57,704 bases of DNA from Roseibium sp. (GTDB taxonomy: Bacteria > Pseudomonadota > Alphaproteobacteria > Rhizobiales > Stappiaceae). The DNA lies in contig JAEPML010000026.1 in assembly GCA_017643925.1 (NCBI GenBank), positions 1-57,704 of the forward strand, in the 5' to 3' direction. The stretch's first letter is position 1, and each line of letters begins with the position of its first letter. Positions 45,135 to 54,397 of this stretch are shown piece by piece. A model generated the notes under the pieces. It had not been told where the DNA came from. It was given only the letters and a program-made list of their open reading frames with translations, and did not search any database. Position numbers and translations under genes: made by a program.

Positions 45135-46567
45135 GCCACGCCTTCGCCACGCAGTTCTTTCGAAGTGCTGCTGGCTTTTTCGGCGAGTGCCGGTTCACTC
45201 ACGCGGTCATACTGCACTTCAAGGATGGTGAGGATGCCGTCGCCCCTGTTCCGCAGAGAACCGCTCTCGCCAACCCGCAACTCTGCCACTTCGCCGGGCA
45301 GAAGACGTTTCACGACTGACCCGCTCTTGAAGAGGGCTTCGCCCTCGGAAGCCGTGAAAAGCCGGTGCATTTCCATGTCGCCGTCGAACGAGATCACCGC
45401 ATTCGGGTCCAGCTTCAACATGTTGAGGCGATAGGCGTCTCCGTTTTCCATGCGTACGAATTGCCCCCAGCTGGTCCGCTGGATCGTGTGATCGACCACC
45501 TCTTGCCGACCCTGGTCCTGAAGCGTGGAGATGACGGACTTGACCTTCTGACAATTGTCACGCGTGGTAATCAGGAGTGCGTCATCGGTATCGACAACGA
45601 CAAGGTTGTCGACGCCGACAGTTGCGATGAGCTTTGAGCTTGATCCGCGCACATAGGAGTTGCTCGTCTCCACGCAAATCACGTCACCGGACAGAACATT
45701 TCCGTTCTGGTCTTTTTCGTTGATCGTGTGGAAAGCATTCCAGGCCCCGACATCGTTCCAATCCACTCGGGTTGGTGCCAGCACAGCCTGGTCGGTTTTC
45801 TCGAATATGACCGCCTCCGTCGGACCGCTGTTCGCCCGGGCGAAGTTCTCGCCACACAGGGTCTGATGCGTTCTCTGGGTCTTGCGTTTGGCAAAGGCCG
45901 TTTTGACAGCGCGATAGGTTTGCGGATCGATCTTTTCGTATTCGCTGATGATCACGTCGGCGCGAAACAGGCTGATCCCTGAGGCCCAGTAGGCGTTTTT
46001 GCCTGCAATCAGTTCTTCGGCCTTCTCCAGCGGCGGTTTCTCGACGAAATGCGAGACTTCCTGCGCTTCGGGATGATCGGGGTGATCTCCACCATCCAAG
46101 ATGTAGCCATAGCCGGTTTCCGGATAACCGGGCTCGATACCGAAGAGGGCAATTCGCCCCGCCATGGCAGCCGGAAGCATTCGTGCGAGAAGCTCGTTGA
46201 AATTTCCCTGGATGACATGATCCGACGGGAGCACGGCCATGACGGCGCTTGGATCGGTCTCGTTCAGATGAAATGCCGACGCCAACACGGCAGGACCCGT
46301 GTTTCGCGACACCGGTTCCGCGATAATCGAAGCATTGATGTTCATGTCCGCGAGCTGCTGGACGACGGTCGGGAGATACTTGGTGCTCACGCTCACGACG
46401 GGGTCATGAAACAGGTCTCCGCGATGGCGTTTGACCGTTGCCTGGAAAAAGGAATGTACGTCGGTCGGATCAACTTGCTGGAACTGCTTTGGGCTGTTTG
46501 ACCTGGAAAGGGGCCAAAGCCGCGACCCGACGCCGCCACAAAGAACAACTGGATAAATCTTATTCAA
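45131..46567 (-). CDS. algA: AlgA-like mannose-1-phosphate guanylyltransferase with degenerate isomerase domain
   Basis: This 478-residue protein makes GDP-mannose. The guanylyltransferase domain is complete: GGVGSRLWPLSR (11-22), LPSDH, and FVEKP (174-178). The C-terminal cupin domain should carry the phosphomannose-isomerase metal site (Q-x-H-H-H-R-x-E-H in AlgA), but the equivalent segment is SFDGDMEMHR (393-402), leaving a single His. Isomerase activity is therefore unlikely. TTG 46567 (MNKIYPVV) with GGAGG 8 bases upstream is chosen; it gives the normal family start. Confidence 0.85.
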   Translation of the reverse strand: MNKIYPVVLCGGVGSRLWPLSRSNSPKQFQQVDPTDVHSFFQATVKRHRGDLFHDPVVSVSTKYLPTVVQQLADMNINASIIAEPVSRNTGPAVLASAFHLNETDPSAVMAVLPSDHVIQGNFNELLARMLPAAMAGRIALFGIEPGYPETGYGYILDGGDHPDHPEAQEVSHFVEKPPLEKAEELIAGKNAYWASGISLFRADVIISEYEKIDPQTYRAVKTAFAKRKTQRTHQTLCGENFARANSGPTEAVIFEKTDQAVLAPTRVDWNDVGAWNAFHTINEKDQNGNVLSGDVICVETSNSYVRGSSSKLIATVGVDNLVVVDTDDALLITTRDNCQKVKSVISTLQDQGRQEVVDHTIQRTSWGQFVRMENGDAYRLNMLKLDPNAVISFDGDMEMHRLFTASEGEALFKSGSVVKRLLPGEVAELRVGESGSLRNRGDGILTILEVQYDRVSEPALAEKASSTSKELRGEGVA

Positions 46568-46608
46568 CTCTTCACCCTCCAAATGTCACACAAAGGGTTG
46601 GGGCGTGA

Positions 46609-47787
46609 TCAGCCCTGGGATGTTTTCTTGAAAATTTCAGAAAGTTGGATGGCGCCGGCCAAATCGGCAGCCGACGCGAATTGTTGCCTGAACCAGTCCA
46701 CCGTCGAGCGATAGCTGGAATTGACGATCTTCAGCGATACGGAGGCACCGATTTCGTCATTTGAGAAGGCGCCGGAGACCGGTTTCAGCGTCAGCATGCT
46801 TTCCGTGGCATTTGCCGCGCCAGCCGATTCAACTGACTGGAGGCTTGTAAGCACCATGCGTCCGTCTGGCATGCGCGCCTCGGCCTGGGCGCCCTCCAGC
46901 ATCATTTTTGCGAGATTGTCGGGCACCTGCACCTTCAGGACGGGTTCACTGTCCGGCTGCACTGCAAAGGCGACCGGTGTTCCTGGGAAGACCGTTGCCC
47001 CGACGGTTCCCTGTTTCGAAAACACGATCGAACACTCGCAGGGGTTTTCGATACTGAGTACGGCATCCTGGACGGTCTGCAGCGAATAGGCGACCTGGCC
47101 TTTCGCGGCGTTGCCGTTGATGAATGCAACCTGTCCTGCCTCGGGGGCCTGTAGTGTCAGTCCGGATGGCTCCAGGACTGCGAGCGCCGGAATGTCGTGA
47201 ACGAAGAGACGTTCCTTGAGAGGATAGGAAATGGTGAAAATCATGCCGATGCTGGCGGCTGCCACGACGCCAAATCCCAGAAGCCGTTTCAGGAAACCCG
47301 ATACGGAGAAGCCGCCGGTTGCCGTGTTCCCGGCCGATTTCGGTTTCTTTTCGGCCGGAACCCTCATCATCTCGTCGAGACTGACAATGTCTCCTGCGAT
47401 GAAGGCGTTGATGAGATAACGCAATTGCGGCAGATGTGGGCCGGTGGGGTCCAGGAATGCCAGCTTGTAGAGACCCGTGGTCTGATCGACGAGTTCAAGG
47501 CGGACATCGATCCAGAGCGAAATGCTGAATCCGTCAAACGGGAACCTGAAAGCCGCAATCTTGTTGCTGCCCTCAATCTCCGGTGTTGCGAGCCCGGTTA
47601 CATAGGCGCTGACCAGCGACAGCCCGGACCCCTCGAAGCGTCGTCCCTCGATCGCGACCGAAAACGGTAGCTGAATCAACGCATGCTCATTCTCGTTGTC
47701 TCCCGGCAGCAGGCCCAGCAATTGAGAACCTTCGGCCGTTTCGGATTTCGTCGTGCGTTTCACTGGCTCAAACTCTTCGGCTTTCAT
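46609..47787 (-). CDS. alg44: Alg44-like PilZ/membrane-fusion protein with degenerate PilZ motifs
   Basis: This 392-residue protein has the Alg44 layout: a cytoplasmic PilZ-like domain (about 33-130), one membrane helix (about 167-188) and a periplasmic HlyD-like domain with GLTLQAPEAGQVAFINGNA. Alg44 activates the Alg8 polymerase on c-di-GMP binding through RxxxR and DxSxxG. Here those places read NEHALIQLP and GSGLSLVSA, so neither motif is recognisable. The domain probably no longer binds c-di-GMP in the standard way. It starts 14 bases after alg8, behind gagggg. Confidence 0.8.
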   Translation of the reverse strand: MKAEEFEPVKRTTKSETAEGSQLLGLLPGDNENEHALIQLPFSVAIEGRRFEGSGLSLVSAYVTGLATPEIEGSNKIAAFRFPFDGFSISLWIDVRLELVDQTTGLYKLAFLDPTGPHLPQLRYLINAFIAGDIVSLDEMMRVPAEKKPKSAGNTATGGFSVSGFLKRLLGFGVVAAASIGMIFTISYPLKERLFVHDIPALAVLEPSGLTLQAPEAGQVAFINGNAAKGQVAYSLQTVQDAVLSIENPCECSIVFSKQGTVGATVFPGTPVAFAVQPDSEPVLKVQVPDNLAKMMLEGAQAEARMPDGRMVLTSLQSVESAGAANATESMLTLKPVSGAFSNDEIGASVSLKIVNSSYRSTVDWFRQQFASAADLAGAIQLSEIFKKTSQG

Positions 47788-47801
47788 TTCGACCCCTCAA
47801 T

Positions 47802-49262
47802 TCATGAAATTCCAGCGATCCAGGCGACCCCGAACACAAGCCAGTAGACGGCGAGGCTGTGCAGGTAGAAGGACAGGGTTCCGCTGGGAAGAAGACGGTT
47901 GGCGTTTTTTGAACCCACCGTGGTGGTGTTCTGTCTGGTCCACTTTTGCCGATCGAGGCGGAAGAGAATGAAGCTCTTCACCAGCGCCCCGACGATCTGG
48001 CCAAAGTAGAGAAGGAATGGGTAGGTGATTGGAAAGTAGCGCCCGCGAAACAGCGAGATGATGGCGCAGTAGATGTACCTGGTGAACATCACCCATGAGA
48101 AGTAGAGCAACAGCACCAGTGGATCGACGTATACCGACGCCAGCAGCAGGCTGACGGGCCCGACAAGCGTGGTCCACATGGAGACACGCTGGTCGAGAAT
48201 GGACCACCAGGTAAACAGGCCGATCCGGGACGGCGACAACGCCAGGGCGCGGCCATTGGTGCGCAACATGTTGCCGAACCAGCGGGTCATCAGAACAATC
48301 GCGGACGAGACAAAGGACTCGCGCGGCTGCGTTTCGATCGAAATGGTTCTGACGTCGGGCAGATACGCCATCTTGTAGCCGTTCTTGAGCAGCCAGAACC
48401 AGGTCGACTTGTCGTCACCGGTCAGGAAGTTCACGCGGCCAAGACGCCAGTGATCGATATAGTCGGTCTGGACTGCAGCAACGAATTCGGGGTGGGTTGC
48501 AAGATCGGCCCGGAAAACGGACATCCGGCCCGTGAGCGTCAGAACCCGTTCCCCGAGGCCCATGGAGCACATCATCATCTGACGCTGCGAGAAACGCAGG
48601 TCGAACCAGTCCTTGAATAGTTGGCCTCCGGTTGCCTCGGAGGTTTCGTCCGTTGTCAGTGCACCGATCGCATCATCGACAAAATAGGCTGCGGATCTCT
48701 CGACGACATCTTCCGGCACGCAGCTGTCGCCATCCACGAAGATGACGATATCGCGTCGCGTCGGACAATGTTTCGCAATTGTCCTGAGCGAAACGGCCAG
48801 GGCGTCGCGTTTGCCCGTCCCGGCAATCCGGTCAAAGACGAGCTTGACGTTGCTCATATTGACCGGCATGGACGAAAACACGTGGCGAATGAGGCGCATG
48901 TCGGACGCATCCACCACTGAAGCGACCACGGTTGCGCCACCTTGCGAATTGGCCGCCGCCGCGAACACCGAACGGTAAACCCGGGCGGAAATTTCCGGCG
49001 CAATCTTGTAGGTGGTGGTCAGGAAAAAGGCGTGGGCCTTTTGAGGCTGAAGCGCATAGGCACTCTCTGCCTTCTGTCTGCGTCGCGGGTGGGCGATTTT
49101 CAGGAAGTATGCGGCGCGCAGGATATTCACGCCTGCCCAGGAATATCGCCAGATCCCGATAAATCCGAGAACCACGATGGCCCCGGAGGCCGCGTCTACC
49201 ACCGAGATTGGCACGAGAAGTGCCAATTGGATACAGACGAGTAGGTAGAGGAAATGCGCCAC
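47802..49262 (-). CDS. alg8: Alg8-like GT2 polymerase (mannuronan synthase)
   Basis: This 486-residue membrane GT2 polymerises GDP-mannuronate and threads the chain through the inner membrane. Helices flank a cytoplasmic GT-A domain with DGD (177-179, FVDGDSCVP), RMSVFRA, the catalytic base region TGDDKSTWF (281-289) and RW (327-328, MTRWFGN). The spacing and sequence match Alg8 rather than cellulose synthase, which uses TED and QxxRW. All key residues are present. GTG 49262 follows a ggtagggg site, 11 bases after algD. Confidence 0.92.
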   Translation of the reverse strand: MAHFLYLLVCIQLALLVPISVVDAASGAIVVLGFIGIWRYSWAGVNILRAAYFLKIAHPRRRQKAESAYALQPQKAHAFFLTTTYKIAPEISARVYRSVFAAAANSQGGATVVASVVDASDMRLIRHVFSSMPVNMSNVKLVFDRIAGTGKRDALAVSLRTIAKHCPTRRDIVIFVDGDSCVPEDVVERSAAYFVDDAIGALTTDETSEATGGQLFKDWFDLRFSQRQMMMCSMGLGERVLTLTGRMSVFRADLATHPEFVAAVQTDYIDHWRLGRVNFLTGDDKSTWFWLLKNGYKMAYLPDVRTISIETQPRESFVSSAIVLMTRWFGNMLRTNGRALALSPSRIGLFTWWSILDQRVSMWTTLVGPVSLLLASVYVDPLVLLLYFSWVMFTRYIYCAIISLFRGRYFPITYPFLLYFGQIVGALVKSFILFRLDRQKWTRQNTTTVGSKNANRLLPSGTLSFYLHSLAVYWLVFGVAWIAGIS

Positions 49263-49273
49263 AGTCCGAGCCC

Positions 49274-50593
49274 CTACCAGCAGATGCCTTCATAGGTGCC
49301 ATTGGACACCAGATCAGTCCTGACCCTGGCCAGATCCACGGTCGGCCGTGTGTCGGCGACTTTGGACAGGGGTTCGATGATTTCGTCGTACTTGTTCCCG
49401 ATCAACAGAATGTCGGACTGCTCGATCAGCTTGTCGATGCCGCTGACAAGCCGGCTTTCGAGATTGTCGACGCAATCGTTGCCACGGCCAGCGCCACTGA
49501 GTTTCTGGTCGAACGCGGATTTGACATAGGGGTCATAGATTTTCAGATCGTATCCCTTGTCGATAAGCCGATGGGCCAGGCGCGCTAGCGGACTTTCCCG
49601 CAAGTCGTCGGTTCCGGCCTTGAAACTGATGCCGACCATGCCGACGGACTGACCGTTGAGACTGTCGACAAGAGTTTCGGCGCGCCGGATCTGTTCTTCG
49701 TTGGCTTGCAGAGTGCTGTCGAGCATGGGCGAGGGGACCTTGTGGGTCCGCGCCAGATACCTGAGCGCACGCAGGTCCTTGGGCAGGCATGATCCGCCGA
49801 AGGCGAAGCCCGGGCGCATGAAATAGGGGGACATGTTGACCTTGCCGTCGGAGCACAGGACCTTCATGACCTTCTGGCCGTCGATACCTGCTGCCTTGGC
49901 AATGTTGCCGATTTCATTGGCGAAGGTGACCTTCACCGCACGCCAGCAATTGCTGGTGTACTTGATCATTTCGGCCGTCTTCAGATCGACCGCGTGGATC
50001 TCGCAAGGCAGGTCCTGGTTGACCTCCATCAGCAGATCCCGGGTCGGCTGGTCCATGTAACCGAATACGATAAGCCCTGGATCGTAGTAATCCTCGATCG
50101 CCGTGCTTTCGCGCAGGAATTCGGGGAAGTAGCCGACACCGAAGTCTTTGCCTGCGACCATGCCGGAAGCAGCTTCGAGTGCAGGGATACATGTTTGATC
50201 CATCGAGCCCGGCACGATTGTGGATCGAACGATCACCGAGTGAAAGGTCGATTTGGTCGCGATTGCACCGCCAAGCGCCGTACAGACGCTGATGACATAG
50301 TTCAACCCGACCGATCCGTCATCGGCGCTCGGCGTGCCGACGCAGACAAAGGAGGCGTCGGTTCTGGCGACTGCGTCCGCAATATCGGTTGTTGCGGTCA
50401 GGCGGCCGTTCCCGGCGCCTTCCGCGATCAACTCTTCCAGGCCATCTTCGACAATAGGCGTCTTGCCACTGTTGATTGCATCGACCTTGGACTGGTCGAT
50501 GTCCACGGCAACCACCGTATGACCATCGCGGGCCAGGCAGGCTGCTGCCACGGTGCCAACATAACCGATCCCAAAAATACTGATTTTCGCCAC
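49274..50593 (-). CDS. algD: GDP-mannose 6-dehydrogenase
   Basis: This 439-residue enzyme oxidises GDP-mannose to GDP-mannuronate with two NAD+. It shows the N-terminal Rossmann motif FGIGYVGTVAAACL, the PEFLRESTAI segment, Lys211 in AEMIKYTSN and catalytic Cys269 in FAFGGSCLPKD; ISFKAGTDDLRESP and the terminal EGICW also match Pseudomonas AlgD closely. This gene identifies the donor sugar and so the polymer class. It is the first gene of the operon, as in Pseudomonas, starting with GTG behind gaggg. Confidence 0.93.
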   Translation of the reverse strand: MAKISIFGIGYVGTVAAACLARDGHTVVAVDIDQSKVDAINSGKTPIVEDGLEELIAEGAGNGRLTATTDIADAVARTDASFVCVGTPSADDGSVGLNYVISVCTALGGAIATKSTFHSVIVRSTIVPGSMDQTCIPALEAASGMVAGKDFGVGYFPEFLRESTAIEDYYDPGLIVFGYMDQPTRDLLMEVNQDLPCEIHAVDLKTAEMIKYTSNCWRAVKVTFANEIGNIAKAAGIDGQKVMKVLCSDGKVNMSPYFMRPGFAFGGSCLPKDLRALRYLARTHKVPSPMLDSTLQANEEQIRRAETLVDSLNGQSVGMVGISFKAGTDDLRESPLARLAHRLIDKGYDLKIYDPYVKSAFDQKLSGAGRGNDCVDNLESRLVSGIDKLIEQSDILLIGNKYDEIIEPLSKVADTRPTVDLARVRTDLVSNGTYEGICW

Positions 50594-50804
50594 AACGCCC
50601 TCACAAGCCAGAATGCTGTTTTCTCACGCCGAAAAGCGCGAATTAACTTCTTGTTAAGACTATATTGCGGTGCAAACTTACCTAAAGTCAGGAATTCTTC
50701 TATGCGTGTAAGGTTTTTCGGAAACAGGAAAAATAAATGTTTTAAAACAGTAATTTAAAACGATAAAATTTGCGATTTAGAGAAATTGGGTGGATTAAAA
50801 CGCA

Positions 50805-50820
50805 TTTCGCAAGTGCGAAA
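50805..50820. promoter_or_regulatory. Palindromic operator candidate upstream of algD
   Basis: tttcgca (50805-50811), spacer ag, tgcgaaa (50814-50820): a perfect 7+7 bp dyad about 210 bp before the algD start, with a half-site 30 bp closer to algD. Confidence 0.4.
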
Positions 50821-50982
50821 AGATGGTTAATTTCAACTCCCGGAGATGCAGGGCGCCGCCTTCGGGTGGAACGGTTGTTTCAGAGGCTGTGTTTCGACGG
50901 TGCGATGAGTGGTGCAGTCCGGGTTGGCCGGGCCGGACTACCTATGCCGGTTGGGGCACAAAGAAGGAGGCGTAATAAAATA

Positions 50983-51012
50983 AGCCGGACGCCCCCATAG
51001 GGAGGTCCGGCT
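50983..51012 (-). terminator. Intrinsic terminator of the LuxR-type regulator gene
   Basis: agccggac (50983-50990) pairs with gtccggct (51005-51012). Read on the minus strand the stem is followed by tattttatta, a T-rich tail, 47 bases after the stop of the LuxR-type gene. Confidence 0.6.
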
Positions 51013-51058
51013 CTTTGACACGAAAAGGTTGAAGCGGGAGGACTGTTGGTGTGGCCTG

Positions 51059-51772
51059 TCAGGCGACACTCTCCGATGCGGTTGCCTGTTGATCTTTCTT
51101 GAGCTCGGCAATCAATCCAGTGAACCAGTCGTGTTCGAGGGCGTGCCGAACGAGGGAGGGTCTGTCGGAAAGATCCAGCTTCTGCATGGCGCGACTTTTG
51201 TAGGTCTCGACCGTCTTGCAACTAAGATCCATATGTCCGGCGATCTCCTTGGACGACATGCCAAGGGCAACCGAATAAAGCACTTCTTTTTCGCGACCGC
51301 TCAGTGTGCTGGGGCGGTCCGTATCTCGGCTCGCATTACTGAACTCGATAACGTTTTCAACAGCTTCCTGCTTTTCGAGCGTGTTTCTCAATGCCGGATC
51401 TACAAAGCGGCCCCCCTTGGAAACGACCTCCAGGGCGTTCAGCAGGGTGCCAACAGTCGCCATTCTGCTGACAAAACCTGCAAATTCGCTCAAGGCAACC
51501 AGGTCAGCCAGACGCGGATCCTCCGGGCCTAGTCTTGTAAACAGGAGCGGCAATCGAATTTCCGCCGCTTCCAGCTGGCTCAGCAGGTTTTCGGTATCGG
51601 AAACGGACCGAAAGTCCGTCATTACAATGTCAGGTCTGAGTGTCTGGATCTGCTCGAAATCGTCCAGCGTCTGGTCAAAGCTTCTGACAACAACAAAATC
51701 GGAGTCCTGAAACAACAACTTCAAACTATCGAAATAAATTTGGCGCCGTTCAATAAGGCAACACGTACACAT
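51059..51772 (-). CDS. LuxR/NarL-type response regulator, atypical receiver
   Basis: This 237-residue protein has an N-terminal receiver-like domain (about 1-120) and a C-terminal LuxR helix-turn-helix (LSGREKEVLYSVALGMSSKE, then SCKTVETYKSRAMQKLDL). The receiver has a possible phospho-acceptor Asp53 in DIVMTDFRS, but the usual acidic pair near residue 8-9 is reduced (IERRQIYF). It may therefore be phosphorylation-independent. It lies immediately upstream of the alginate-type operon in the same direction, with its own terminator, so it is a likely candidate regulator of that operon. No kinase gene is adjacent. Confidence 0.8.
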   Translation of the reverse strand: MCTCCLIERRQIYFDSLKLLFQDSDFVVVRSFDQTLDDFEQIQTLRPDIVMTDFRSVSDTENLLSQLEAAEIRLPLLFTRLGPEDPRLADLVALSEFAGFVSRMATVGTLLNALEVVSKGGRFVDPALRNTLEKQEAVENVIEFSNASRDTDRPSTLSGREKEVLYSVALGMSSKEIAGHMDLSCKTVETYKSRAMQKLDLSDRPSLVRHALEHDWFTGLIAELKKDQQATASESVA

Positions 51773-53023
51773 TTACTCGCAACCATGAGATTACCCTCTC
51801 ACTTGCCTCCCGTTACGCCCTTTTCTTTGATCAACGCAGTCCCATCAAAAATACTCGCTTCGCACTCTAAGTGTCATGAAGTATCGGCAAAAAATCAAGA
51901 AAGGTTATAAAATAGAGCTGCGCAAAGTTTCGGCATATTGCTTAAAAGCAATTCACTTGTACCAAGAGTTGGTACAATGTGTCCGTAAAGGAAATGTGAC
52001 AGGGCCACTGTGCGAAAGTTACCGAATCCCTTTAGGCAACCTTAAGGAATTGGGGCCAGTGTGCGGTGCATCCCGTCGCGTCGATCGAGAGCAGAAAAAT
52101 GCGGACTTTGGACTTGGCAAGTAGGCTTCACCAGACCCTGGAAGATCTGGACGGTCGTGTTGTGCGAGCTGATGTTCTGAAAGAACTCGTAACCCAGGAT
52201 GTCTCGGAAGTATTTGAAGCACCGACGCATTCGGCAGGTCATCAAGGCATGTCGCAAGAGTTCTTCGACTGGCGTTCTGCACGATCCCCGATCCGGTCGG
52301 ACTGACCTTCAGGAAAGTTCCACAATTGCTTCACGGGTCAAGAGCTCGGCGTGGCGCTGCAGCATTTTCGACAAAATTCCATATCCTGGGCCGGATCACG
52401 GTCCAAAGGTGCGCTTCTCTTCGAGTTCGCAAATGAAGCTTCATGCGTGCGACATCACTGTCTGAGCTCTGAAGTATTGGCGTTGGCCGGATAGCAATCC
52501 GTGGATTCTGGAATTCGCATCACGAGAGATTTGCGCGCTGGGGAGGGGTATGACCCTCCAGCTGGCTGAACCGTTTGCAGCCGAAAGAGACGGGTTGCAG
52601 CGGAGAAGCCCGGGCGTGGTCCTGAATTTACGATTGGCGGAAAAGCTCAAACTCACCACCAATGCTGGGCGGAAGGGTTTGATGGCACCGAGTTGAACAT
52701 CAATAGGACGACGCTTGCCCTGGCGCGTTCGGGACGACAGTTGACAGTGCACGGAAAAAAGGTGATCGATACATGGTGATTACCTTTGATTGTATGTCGG
52801 GGAGCAAGATCAACTGCGTTGCTGTCGCCATTTTAACCGCCCAATGCTCGATCTCACACACATTGCAACACTGTTGGATGCGGCCGAATTGACGACGGAA
52901 ACATCGCATCGCTGCGTTCAAGGACGATCTTTGAATTTGAAGTTCACTCAATCGCGGCGAACGTGAAGCATTGAGACCAATCCCTGGTTATTTGGTTGCC
53001 ATGGCTGGAAGCAGGGGGACGGC
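51773..53023. other. Long stretch without convincing gene
   Basis: About 1250 bases. A short frame at 52550-52696 (48 residues, MTLQLAEPFAAERDGLQRRS and on) has a good gggaggggt ribosome site but no recognisable family. Other frames are shadows. The region may hold the LuxR-gene promoter and decayed sequence. Confidence 0.35.
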
Positions 53024-54397
53024 ATGCCGTTTTACACGAAGCTTAGCAGATCCCATCCGGACGATCCGGACAAGGAAGCGGTCAGAAAACGCACGATTGC
53101 TGGCATTCGCCGACTTCGGGTCGCTCTCAAGGACCATTTTCCTGACAACACGGATCGCATGAAAACCGTGCGTATCGGGACATGGAATATCCGCGAATTC
53201 GGCGGCAATAAATATGGTGGTCGGGACAGCTACGAGCCGATCTATTACATGGCGGAGATCATATCCAACTTCGACATCGTTGCGCTACAGGAAGTGCGTG
53301 GCGACCTGGCTGAACTCCATCGGCTTCTGAAGATACTCGGGCCCGACTGGGACTACATCGCGACCGATGTCACCGATGGCAGGGCAGGGAATGGTGAACG
53401 CATGGTGTTCGCTTTCAATCGCAGCCGTGCCCGGTTTCGGAATATTGCCGGTGAGTTGACGCTTCCGAGCGGAAAGAAGGTCCTCGCCAGTTTTGGTGAA
53501 CGCATAAGGCTGGAAGATGGCCTGTCCCTGCAACTGCCGGCGGGCACGGATCTTTCCGGCGTCTACCGGGCCAATTCCAACAGGAACAGCAGCGGTGTCG
53601 TCAAACTGGATAACGATGTCGAGATCCCGCTACCTACCGGCGCGCGCCTCGATCTGCCGGAAGGCGCCTCGCTGGCCGTGACCAGGGGAACGGTTGTGAC
53701 CCGCCCGCCCGGAACAAGGGGCGAGGTTCAGGTCAACGTGCCGCAAGGAGCCGTTGCCGGCGAAGACTTTCGTCTGCGGTTTCCGGGCGGGGCGCTTGAC
53801 GAAAGTTTCCGGCAATTTGCCCGCACACCCTATGTCGTGAGCTTTCAGGCCAACTGGTTGAAAATTGATCTCGCGACCGTGCACATCTATTTCGGCTCCA
53901 ACGAGGATGAGCGGTTGCTTGCACAGCGACGGCGGGAAATCGAACAACTGACCGAAGCGCTGGGCGACCGGGCGTCCAAGGAAATGAAGGACGACCCCAA
54001 AAATCCTGTTCTCACGGCCGTGTTAGGTGACTTCAACATCATCAGCGCCGAGCACGAGACAATGGGCGCACTTGAGGCGAATGGTTTTGAAGTGCCGGAA
54101 AAAATCCGCACAATTCCGGGCACCAATGTCAAGCAGGACAAGGCCTATGATCAGATAGCCTTCTGGGAGCCGCGCAGAAATCGCGGTTACGTCAACGTGG
54201 AAATCCTGGATGCGAACGTGTTCGACTTTTTCGATCACGTTTATCGGCTGGACGAGCATGCGAATTACGCGCCCGAACGTTCAGAACAGTCTTACAAGAC
54301 GTGGCGAACCTACAAGATGAGCGACCATCTACCGCTTTGGGTAGAGCTGACAAGCGACTTTTCCGACGAGTACATCGATGCTTGCGACACTGACTAG
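53024..54397 (+). CDS. Endonuclease/exonuclease/phosphatase (EEP) family protein
   Basis: This 457-residue protein has the DNase I-like EEP fold: RIGTWNIREFGG, DIVALQEVRGDL (metal Glu), VLGDFNII and the terminal SDHLPLWVEL with catalytic His. Between the first and second half, about residues 170-255 form an inserted strand-rich segment (LPTGARLDLPEGASLAVTRG), not usual in the family. There is no signal peptide, so it probably acts in the cytoplasm, on DNA or a phosphoester. ATG 53024 follows gggga. It stands alone. Confidence 0.8.
   Translation: MPFYTKLSRSHPDDPDKEAVRKRTIAGIRRLRVALKDHFPDNTDRMKTVRIGTWNIREFGGNKYGGRDSYEPIYYMAEIISNFDIVALQEVRGDLAELHRLLKILGPDWDYIATDVTDGRAGNGERMVFAFNRSRARFRNIAGELTLPSGKKVLASFGERIRLEDGLSLQLPAGTDLSGVYRANSNRNSSGVVKLDNDVEIPLPTGARLDLPEGASLAVTRGTVVTRPPGTRGEVQVNVPQGAVAGEDFRLRFPGGALDESFRQFARTPYVVSFQANWLKIDLATVHIYFGSNEDERLLAQRRREIEQLTEALGDRASKEMKDDPKNPVLTAVLGDFNIISAEHETMGALEANGFEVPEKIRTIPGTNVKQDKAYDQIAFWEPRRNRGYVNVEILDANVFDFFDHVYRLDEHANYAPERSEQSYKTWRTYKMSDHLPLWVELTSDFSDEYIDACDTD

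Larger units (their letters stand above)
50594..51058. promoter_or_regulatory. Promoter region of the alginate-type operon
   Basis: This 465-base region lies upstream of algD (reading leftward) and is AT-rich between 50640 and 50850. It contains the palindrome TTTCGCA-AG-TGCGAAA (50805-50820) and a related half-site tttgcgattt near 50769-50778. These are candidate operators for the polymer operon. The right part contains the terminator of the LuxR-type gene. Confidence 0.4.

Noticed and set aside
51876..52124. 82-codon plus-strand ORF before the LuxR-type gene
   Set aside because: No ribosome site or family; likely chance frame in the regulator promoter region.
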